From: Allantophomopsis cytisporea
Taxonomy: Eukaryota; Ascomycota; Leotiomycetes; Phacidiales; Phacidiaceae
Assembly (NCBI GenBank): GCA_024752435.1
Contig: CP103020.1
Location: 1,736,001-1,800,000 of the forward strand
Length of the DNA: 64,000 bases
Reading direction: 5' to 3'
Position numbers and translations under genes: made by a program. Positions within the stretch are counted from its first letter, which is position 1, and each line of letters begins with the position of its first letter. Below the pieces are notes generated by a model. That model searched no databases. It worked only from the letters and a program-made list of their open reading frames with translations, and was not told where the DNA came from. Shown one piece after another: positions 55,824 through 64,000 of this stretch.

Positions 55824-58800
55824 ATGGCCGACGTTGGAAGCCCAGAACCGACAACGGAGGAAATTGGTGTTGCTCACTCAGATGATGCTCCTTCAGGCGT
55901 CAGCGATGTCGAGACTACTTCCGAGATCCCATCAGAGGTAGATACCGAGACTGAGAAGGAGGAACCTAATGAGACCAAGGCTACCGAGGCCAAGAAAGAG
56001 AGCGTACCACCTAAGAGACCTGGTTCGACGACAACAGCTGCTAGACGACCAGGCGCAACTACAACTACAACTACTACAAAACCGGCAAGCACTACGAAAC
56101 CAGTGAGCTCTACTGTCAGTCGGACTGCAGGTGGTGGATTGAGCAAGCCACCGACTCGACCAGCAGCTGGATCAAGTGTACGAAAGCCAACGAGCACTAC
56201 CACTGGAACCACACCAACCACTGGCCATAGATCAACGGCATCAGTGAGCTCCAATGATGAGAAGAGACGCCCCCTTGTCAGCAGCACTGCGAGCAAGAGA
56301 GCTTCGATCGTTCCATCCACCTCCAGCAGCACTTCCCCACGGAAGTCCTCCGTCGCGGAGAAGAGAGCCAGCGTTCCAGCTACGTCTACCACAGCCCGAC
56401 GACCAACTACAAGCATGTCGTCAACATCGACAGAAAGCCCAGTGAAACCAGGACTCACAAGAAGCGCTACGTCAGGCGTTTCAAGCAGACCTGGAGCAAC
56501 CTCCACAATGGGTCACCGCTCAACAGCATCTGTCTCGAAAACCGCTGCCAGCGGCGCCGTAGCAGATGCCAAGAAGCGTCTTTCATCGCTCGCTGGTCCA
56601 ACAGCCGTTAGCTCTCGCACAGCCAAGACACCACCACCGACTGCATCGCCTAAGGAAGTTGATGAGCTCAAGGTTAAACTAGCAGACAGCGAGACCAGAG
56701 TTGCAGACTTGAAGGCCGAGATCGGAGCTTCACAGGAGAAGCTCATTGAGCTCAGCCAGGCCATGCAAGAGGAGTCTGGAAAGGTCACAGCCGCCGAGGA
56801 GAATATTCGCGCACAGCACAACGAACTGGTTGAGAAGTTGCACGCTACACACAAGTCTGATGTTGAAGGGCTCCAGGCGCAGCTTGCTGAGGCTCAACAG
56901 TCGCAAGGAAGCTACCAGACTGAGTTGGAGGAACTCAAGGCTAAACTCGTAGAGGCCGAGAAGGCTCAGGTTGCCGCTGAGGAGGCTTCTTTGAAGGCCA
57001 TTGAGGAGGCCCAAGCTGTGGCAAGCGAGAAGGGCAGCTCTGAGGCTGCCGAGGCCTTGGAGAAGCTCAAGGCCGAGCATGTTGCGGCTTTGGAGGCAGT
57101 CCAGAAGGAGCTTGCTGATGCTAAGGAGTCGCATGCTGTTAAGGAGGCAGATTTTGCTAGCAAGCACGCTGAGATTGAGGAGTTGAAGAAACAGCTCGAA
57201 GAGGCTCAGATCGCTCTCAATGAGAAGGGGTCCTCCGGCTCAGAAGCCGAAGAGGCTCTTGAAAAGCATAAGGCCGAGCATGCAGCCGCTCTTGAAGCTA
57301 TCCAGAAGGAACTTGCTGATGCGAAGGAGTCGCACGCTTCCAAGGAGTCTGATGTAGCTAGTAAGGATGCCGAGGTTGAGGCGCTCAAGAAGCAGCTCGA
57401 GGAGGCTCAAGCTGAGATGACAACCCTCAAGGAGTCTATTGCTACCCTTCAGTCTGAGCACGAATCCAGGGTTAGAGATATTGAGTCCAAGCTTGCCTCA
57501 TCAAGTGGCGACCATCAATCTGCTTTGGACGCCCTCAGAGAAGAGCACAAGTCCAAGGTGAGAGAGATTGAGTCTAAGCTTGCTTCATCAAGTGGCGACC
57601 ATCAAGCTGCCCTGGACTCCCTTAGAGAAGAGCATGAATCCAAGGTTAGAGAGATCGAGGCTAAGGTTGCCTCATCAAGTGGCGACCAACAATCTGCTCT
57701 GGATTCCCTTAGAGAAACTCTTGCTGAAGAACATGGCGCTGCTATTGCTGCGTTAAAGGAGAGCCATGCCGTGGAGCTTGAGAAGGGTGTTTCTGGAGCT
57801 TCGGCCTCCCACGAGAGTCAGCTGGAAGAGCTGAACACTAAGTACGAAGAGGCTGTTGCTGCTCTTGAGAAGCGTGTTGAGGAGTTGCTGGCTGCTCAGG
57901 CTGATATTGAGGGCTCTTACAAGTCTCAACTCGAGTTGAAGGAGCAAGAGCTTCAAGCTACAATTGTAAAGCTCGAGGCTGAGGTCTCAGAACTGAAGGC
58001 TGCTGCTTCGGAGAGTCAGAACTCTTCGGGCTCATCCGAGGAGCTCGATGCTGTTACTGCTGAATTGAAGGCTACTAAGCAGGAGCTGGCCACTTTACAA
58101 AGCGAGCTTGAATTCACCAAGGCTACTGCTGCCGCTGATGCTGCAGCTTTCGAGGAGGCCAAGATTGCTCTCGAAGAGTCAAAGCAAGAACTTGTCACCT
58201 TGAAAGAGACGATAGAAACCCTCAGCCAAGAAGGTGAGAGCAAGACTGAGCTTCACAAGAAGATTGAGGCCGAGCTCGCAGCAACTGCTGCTCATCTGGA
58301 GGAGAAGTCCAAGGAGATCTCCTCCATGGATGACAAGCACAGAAGGGAACTCGAGACTCTTGCCCGCGACTACCAGGAGGAAATTGATGCTCTTCAAGGC
58401 AACTCTGGCATTCGGGAGAAGTACGAAGAACTTCAAGCCAAGTATGAGGAGCTTGAGAAGGCAAGAACCGAGGCTTCGGATTCTCATGTTAAGGCTTTGG
58501 AGGCTCTTACTGCGGAACACACTGCCGCTGTTGAGGCTTTGAAGGCTGCTACCAGCGAGCACGAGCAGACTCTCTCTTCCTTGAAGACCGATCACGAGGC
58601 AGCTATTGCTGCTTTGGCTTCCAAGGGAGGCGACCATGAGCAGACCCTCGCGGCTTTCGAGGCCCTCAAACAGGATCATGAGCGCGCTATCAAGTCATTG
58701 AGTGAAATGGAAGCGGAGCACAAGGAGGCCATTGCAACTTTGCAGGCAACTCACGAGGAAGTTATAGGCTCCTCGCACTCTCAGATTATGGAACATGAGG

Positions 58801-60364
58801 AGGCCGTCAACGCTCTTAGGGCCGCTCGTGATGAGACTGCTAGATTGTTGCAGGAGAAGGAGGCTGAGCACGAGGCTACTCTCGCGGCTCTCAAATCTTT
58901 GGAAAGCAACACCTCTGATGCTGCTGAGCTTGTCAAGGCTAAGGAGCTTAAGCATGAGCAAGCTCTTGAAGCTCTAAAGACTATGCATGCTCAGGAGTTG
59001 GATGCTACACATGATAGAGCTGTCAATGCTGGACATACAGCTCACGCTTCTGAGATTGAACAGCTCAAGGCGAATCATTTCCAAATGGTTGAAAACTTGA
59101 AGAATGAGCACGTCTCTATGCATCATGCTGAGCTTGAGAGACTGCAAGCTAAGCACATTCAAACTATTGAGAACCTCCAGAGAGAGCACTCTACAGCGCA
59201 TGCTACTGAAATTGAGATGCTGCAAGCCACCCATCAACAGGCTATCGAGGCTCTCAAGAGAGAGTACGTTGAGGCTCAGGCTGCTCAAGCTGCTGGGGCT
59301 GCCTCTGAAGCAGAACGCAAGACTGCTGAAGAGACACTTTTGGCCGAACTTTCCAGCACCAAGGCTCAGTTGGCCGAGGTAACCAAGGATCTTGACGAGG
59401 TTAGCCAAATGCTTGCGCACGAGAAATTCGAGAAGACCATGGCCCAGGCTGAGCTTGAAGACGCAAAGGGTGGACGACCATCCGACACATCAGAGGCCGA
59501 TGCTGTCCGTAGAGATATGCAACATCTGAAGGAGTCACACCAACTTGCGCTCACAGCTGTTCGCCGGGAAGCTTCTCAGTCGACCGAACAGCTCCTTGAT
59601 GCGAAGGCCGAACTTGCGAAGGTCCAGCAAGCTCTCGATGAGGTTCAACGCGCCTTTGAGGCAAAGAAGTTGACCTCCGATGCTGACTTTAAGGACATGC
59701 ATGACTCTTTGACCCAGCTCATCGAGGAGGCTAACAACCGCAATAAGCATCAAGACGCGCTCCTTGCAGAACTCGACGCAAAGCTCAAGGTCAAGGACGC
59801 CGAGATCTCCGAACTTCGTACGAAATCCACACCGCTCCAAATCTCGACACCAACCACACCCTCGCATCGTTCCTCGCCCTCGCTATCGGGCGGCCTAAGA
59901 GCATCACGCTTCGCAGAGGACCTCCCCGAATCACCAACACACACGCGCACCGACAGTCACGGCGGCATCCCACAGGCAGGTGAGGTTGACAATTCCTCGG
60001 CCGCTCTGGCATCTGTTAGCTCCCCCTTCTCCGTGTCTCAGAATTCCTAATGCTTGTTTTTATGGGAGGCAGTTCTGGAAGGACTTGCCACGCCAAAGCA
60101 GGCACATGTTAGGGTCTCCTCGCTGACGAGTAATTTTGGCTACGTAGTTGGAAAAGGCTCGTTTGACGGTTGAGCAATTGGATGACATGAATGCCGAGCT
60201 CAAGGCGGATAATCTGAGGTATTTCTACCTCTCCCCTGACAAGATTGTCTTGAAAAAGATGATCTTTGTCTTTTTTTGTGTGAAGCTCGAGAGTGTTCAT
60301 GCTAATAGTTCCTTCTTTGCCCTCTGGTAGAATGCTTAAATCTATGACCGATTTATCCACCTGA
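55824..60364 (+). CDS. Giant coiled-coil protein with basic Ser/Thr-rich head
   Basis: Proposed exons are 55824-59984, 60148-60218 and 60331-60364, giving 1421 aa. Residues 1-45 are acidic. Residues 55-275 are a basic, Ser/Thr/Pro-rich disordered head with repeats (GHRSTASVS twice, RRPGATTTT), of the kind that binds microtubules or is heavily phosphorylated. From residue 280 to about 1350 it is almost continuous heptad coiled coil, rich in Ala/Glu/Lys, with internal duplications. The tail has a Ser/Thr/Pro linker (STPLQISTPTTPSHRSSPS), then LEKARLTVEQLDDMNAELKA. Fungal relatives are often labelled M-protein-repeat or myosin-like by composition alone. A cytoskeletal or organelle-tethering role is a guess. 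The last intron is certain by phase (joins NLR to MLKSMTDLST). The donor at 59984 (GAG/GTTGAC) is weak, and without it the frame ends at 60050 with VSQNS. Confidence 0.82.
57040..57415 (+). repeat. Two-copy coding duplication in coiled coil
   Basis: Two successive segments of about 60-65 residues share EALEKxKAEHxAALEAxQK, ELADAKESHA, (A/E)IE(E/A)LKKQLEEAQ in the same order (first copy about 57050-57210, second about 57250-57415). The DNA is similar too, so this is a recent in-frame duplication rather than heptad similarity alone. Confidence 0.8.
57466..57720 (+). repeat. Three-copy 29-residue coding repeat in coiled coil
   Basis: Three tandem units of about 87 nt encode variants of KVREIESKLASSSGDHQ followed by (S/A)ALD(A/S)LREEHKS. 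The spacer SSSGDHQ breaks the heptad identically in each copy, and DNA identity between units is high. Confidence 0.85.
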
Positions 60365-63070
60365 TCCATCCCTCAGGCTACGGAATTCTGCCTTTTCCGC
60401 CATCTCCCTTTTCGACTTCGATGCCGTGTACGATATGGTCCTCATTTGCTGTTGCATACCCGCAACCTTCTAATATGTGGCCCCCCCTTTTCTCGTTGGC
60501 CCTGCCTCGATCTAATCTCCGCTTCGACGTTTTATTTTTCATGTCAATCAATGTCACATTCGCGCCATTGCTCTTCGTCACGATACCCCCGTCCGATCCC
60601 CTCTTCCAATCACCTTTATACCCTTTCGTCTATGGCGGGGTTTTAGCTAGTTTTAGTGTGTGGAATGTATGAGATGTTGAAATTTTGCTGTTGTGTGGTT
60701 TTGTCTTGCGAGAGTGAGATTTGTTGTATTTTGCTTGTAATATCAAATCTTGATTGTTTACTATTGATACGTACTGAGGTTGTTGATTCGTCGTCATATA
60801 AGATACTAAGCTTGAAAAAGCATGTGCTACTGAGCTGGTAGGATTCTTCACTTACCTATAGTTTATGCATTCGAGGTCAGCATTAAGGCCAAGTCTCTCC
60901 AATAGCTGGCGCAATGCGGTGCGATGAGTCATTCCTACAGACAGTTGCTGCTGGTGAGGTGGATATAAAAGTGAGTGCCTCTGCAAGATTCTTATTATGT
61001 ATGAAGATATCCGGGAAGAGTAATCATGATGTTATGTGCGCGTAGCAGGATTATTCGGAGACTTCGCATGTAAAACAGGTGTTTGGTGATGAAGAGGTGG
61101 ATAGTGGTGACGAAGTCAACGATGAGGAAGGAGTTCTTAGACTTCGTAGCGCTCACGATGCACTAATTCTGATGAGCTGCATCACAACATACGATGCCGT
61201 TTTGTAAGGTTTCATCAAAGTGGTGGATTTGAACGGTGGTGTAAACTGGCTTTATAAACTACAGATGATGCATAGCTGCAGGTAGGTAGGTATCCGAGTG
61301 TAAAGTGATTACACAAATATTTACTTGAAATGCTACTCTCAGATGAACATAGACACCACAACTTCATGGAATTACATATCAAAAGCACAAAACAAAAGAA
61401 TCTCAGCTCGGTTTACTACGGTACGAATACGTTTACAGTCAGCGAGTGTATGGTGTTGGAGGCATTGAAGTGAGTGCATCAGAGATTCTCACATTCACTT
61501 AGCACTCCTAGTCGCGAACACCCCCTCATATCTCCAAATAAACCAAACACTTTCATCTTCCAATAAGTTGACTGGTGCAGTGGTCAATTACCCCCCTCTC
61601 CCCCAAAATTGGAATTGGTAAGCAACGAATAGCAAAACCCAAAAGGGTTTTCTGCGATGTGATATGAGACTGCACTCTCCTATCCGTTGATCTTTTGCAG
61701 GTTCGACTCTCGCTCGGTACTTTTTTTTTATAACTATTTGTCCTTTGTTCTTTCTATATGTATGATATCCAATTTTATTTGCAGGTATTGATTGAGTCAA
61801 GGTAAGTTTTGATTTGGATCAACGACAGGGCATATCATGTTGCTTTGGTTGTTGGTCTCTTCTAAGCAATGCAGAGAGGGTAACAAAGGGAAAGAAGGGA
61901 TAATCATAAAATTAAGTACAAGAACCAGTCCCACAAAAATATAAATTGAGGAAAAACGTAAACCTACAAAAAACATTCTACTGAGATAGGTAGCTTACTT
62001 GAAAGCTGCTTCACGAAGATCCTTTTACGTTTCTCAATTTTCGACAAAGATCTCACATTGAAAGTGAAACTTGAATAATTATGTGTAGAACTCTTGTATT
62101 GATTCTTTCTACACCTCATAACAACTCACAGCACTTAAACTGTGACAAAACAACGCGTATTCCTCCAAGCTCAAGCGCGCACGCATTCCTTCAACGCGGC
62201 GACTGTGCTCCGAGCAGGTTCCTAGACCTGCTTTATATTCTCTGAAGAATAAACCCACACAAGTCCTGAGTCCGTGTACAGTAATAGTAGTAAGTAGTTT
62301 GTGTTGTCATAGAAGTGCCGTGCACTAAAGAAGACCGTAAAAAACAAATCTCTACATCATTACAAACGTAGGTCATTCGACACCGCCTAGGCCACCAAGC
62401 CTTCCGTCCACCAAAGGAAAAATAGTACACCTGGCAAACTATGCGACACAAACAAGCGGGAAAGAAAAGTGACAAGAGGCTCTTGCGTAAATCCCGCCGC
62501 CATGGTATCGAGTCTATAACCTTGCTTCTATGACGCTGACAAAGGCAGAGCGAGGGAAAGATAGGAGAGCAAGTGGTGTAGACAGCCAGGTAGACGACTG
62601 GGACAAGCAATACTCGCTGCTCGCGCTGCAAAACTGTGGTTGACAACAAGCAAACCCGAGCTTATAATTACAAACCAAGGGCCAGGAAAGTCTTGGAAGA
62701 AGATGGAAAATAGAAAGCAAAAGAGGTGGCGTCGTAAAGAACTCCCGAAGTACGCCGCGCTCTAAAACAAAAACAGTTCGGGGACCCAAGATATGTACTG
62801 CCGACACCGCAAACCTCCCACAAAATAAAAGACGACGAAAGTAAAGAAGTAAAAGACAGGTCAATCCGGGCCTGTATACATATGCAGTAAGTAATCCCCC
62901 AGCCTCATCACCATTGTTTTGTTTTTTGTATTACCGATCCTGTACCTGAAAGATTACGTGCATTTATGGTGAGCTCAAGAACGGCTTGAAATGAAGAGTA
63001 ATAAGGAAATCGTTAATCGAATCATTTCGCTGCGAAAACAGGTCGTTCAATGGTATGTGGTTGAGGGTTC
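60365..63070. other. Intergenic region
   Basis: 2.7 kb without a supported protein gene. It contains a tRNA-like B-box and T9 tract near 61699-61730 with an A-box-like word at 61575-61590 (see findings). The part 62200-63070 is presumably 3' UTR of the minus-strand response-regulator gene. Frames at 62233-62864 have no motif. Confidence 0.5.
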
Positions 63071-64000
63071 TTATGTGTCAGGTTGCTCAGTCACATCATC
63101 AACCTCCCTCTCGTTGTCAATTCGCCGTTCGGAGATTGCGTCGTCCTCCTCCTTCGTTCGTGGAGGCTCTCCTTCGCGATCGATATACTCGATGTCTTCC
63201 TCTCCTTCGGATTGCTCAGCAGCAGCCACCACAGTGTCTTCCGATCTTTCTGCAGCGGGCTCAACTGGTTCCCTTGTTTCAGTTGTATCCTCAGCTCGAT
63301 TTATCTCTTCGTCAGCTGGTTCGGTTGATCCTCCAAGTGGCTCAACCTTATCCTCAGCTACTTCAGCTAAATCCTTCATTCCATCAGCCACGCCCCTGAT
63401 ATCACTATGCTCATATGGGTGCTCATCATAAACGATTGACGGCCTTCGTTTCGCGTGATCGGTAATAGTGTTCTCGCTACCTATCGAGTCCTCGTCGGGT
63501 TGTTTTTCCTTATAGTCATCACTAGGTGGAGGGTTCGAGACAGCAGGACCACCACTTGGCCAAGTCTGAGCACGGAATACACTGGGCTGACGCTTGTTGA
63601 ACCAACCTCCTTGTTCCCATTTGCCAGGCTGGTAAAGGCATTCGTTTCTAGGCGTTTCATCGTCGATACCCGCAAGAAGGGTGTTCAATCGCTTGAAGTC
63701 AATTGGCTTCAGAATCCAACCATCAAACCCAGCGTTGATATAGGTCTGTCGTTCGCGCTCAACCAACGAAGCGCTGACAGCGAAAATTGGAATGCGACCA
63801 TTGGCTTGTGCGCGAGGAGAAAGACTCGTTGGCGGGTGGGATTTCTCAAATGATCGAATCATTTTAGTCGATGTAAGGCCATCAACGATTGGCATCTGCA
63901 TGTCCATCAGGACCACCGCATACTTGGATGGCGACTCGCAATAAGCGCTTGCACATTCCTCTCCATTGACTGTGAGATGAACCTGATGACGTATTTTCTC
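63071..64000 (-). CDS. Response-regulator receiver domain protein, C-terminal part (hybrid kinase or regulator), runs off window
   Basis: An open frame from base 64000 down to a stop at 63071 gives 309 residues. The first 120 are the second half of a receiver domain. The phospho-acceptor Asp is in VVLMDMQMPIVDGL, the conserved Ser switch residue in IPIFAVSASLVE, and the conserved Lys in DGWILKPIDFKRL. The sequence before it (HQVHLTVNGEECASAYCES) is the typical middle of the domain, so its N-terminal part and anything upstream lie outside the window. After the domain is a tail of about 190 residues, acidic and Ser/Pro-rich, ending REVDDVTEQPDT. It could be the end of a hybrid histidine kinase or a stand-alone fungal response regulator. 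The window does not show which. Confidence 0.85.
   Translation of the reverse strand, partial: EKIRHQVHLTVNGEECASAYCESPSKYAVVLMDMQMPIVDGLTSTKMIRSFEKSHPPTSLSPRAQANGRIPIFAVSASLVERERQTYINAGFDGWILKPIDFKRLNTLLAGIDDETPRNECLYQPGKWEQGGWFNKRQPSVFRAQTWPSGGPAVSNPPPSDDYKEKQPDEDSIGSENTITDHAKRRPSIVYDEHPYEHSDIRGVADGMKDLAEVAEDKVEPLGGSTEPADEEINRAEDTTETREPVEPAAERSEDTVVAAAEQSEGEEDIEYIDREGEPPRTKEEDDAISERRIDNEREVDDVTEQPDT

Noticed and set aside
55874..56506. 210-codon minus-strand frame
   Set aside because: It is antisense to the Ser/Thr-rich head of the coiled-coil gene.

Overview
This window is nuclear DNA of a filamentous ascomycete, most likely Pezizomycotina and perhaps Leotiomycetes/Helotiales. The basis is short spliceosomal introns (about 45-200 nt, GT donors, CTAAC/CTGAC-type branch sites, CAG/TAG acceptors), fungal-specific families (Zds1 family, Atp19, Atg5, fungal PTPA) and 1-4 kb spacers. 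The class-level placement is impression only. No CRISPR array, prophage, IS or intact transposon is visible. All exon models below were read by eye and checked for phase.

Layout. 1-845 (-): 5' part of a GH78-type alpha-L-rhamnosidase. 4772-7963 (+): Zds1-family polarity/Cdc14-regulatory protein. 8937-10672 (+): mitochondrial hydroxyacid-oxoacid transhydrogenase. 11429-18432 (+): four consecutive unrecognised genes (called A, B, C and D here). A, B and C share an N-terminal C-x2-H-x(2,3)-C-x12-H module, and C and D share a second EYDDC motif. 18910-19348 (-): ATP synthase subunit Atp19. 19949-21103 (-): AlkB-type dioxygenase, divergent from the CDK1/Cdc28 gene at 21651-22779 (+). 24191-24946 (+): histidine phosphatase with a GC-rich 5' half. 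28568-30454 (+): DXD-type membrane glycosyltransferase. 32230-34956 (+): S33-type membrane-anchored peptidase. 36017-36175 (+): tiny Cys-rich ORF. 38181-40169 (+): alanine aminotransferase. 41543-42450 (+): autophagy protein Atg5. 43899-44470 (+): small putative mitochondrial protein. 46262-47073 (-): Pro/Ala/Glu-rich small protein. 48995-50540 (-): PP2A activator (PTPA/Rrd), divergent from an acidic AT-hook nuclear protein at 50827-53913 (+). 55824-60364 (+): giant coiled-coil protein. 63071-64000 (-): C-terminal part of a response-regulator/hybrid kinase, running off the window.

Most recognised genes are housekeeping: cell-cycle control (CDK1, Zds1, PTPA), mitochondrial metabolism (HOT, ALT, Atp19) and autophagy (Atg5). 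There is no sign of a secondary-metabolite cluster. The most unusual part is the 7 kb A-D array. It looks like a local, fast-evolving paralogue family with a putative metal-binding N-terminal module, micro-first-exons in two members, a peptide-repeat tract in A and an apparent frameshift in C. Other points of interest are two tRNA-like fragments, internal duplications in the coiled-coil gene, and introns whose retention would leave an alternative open product.
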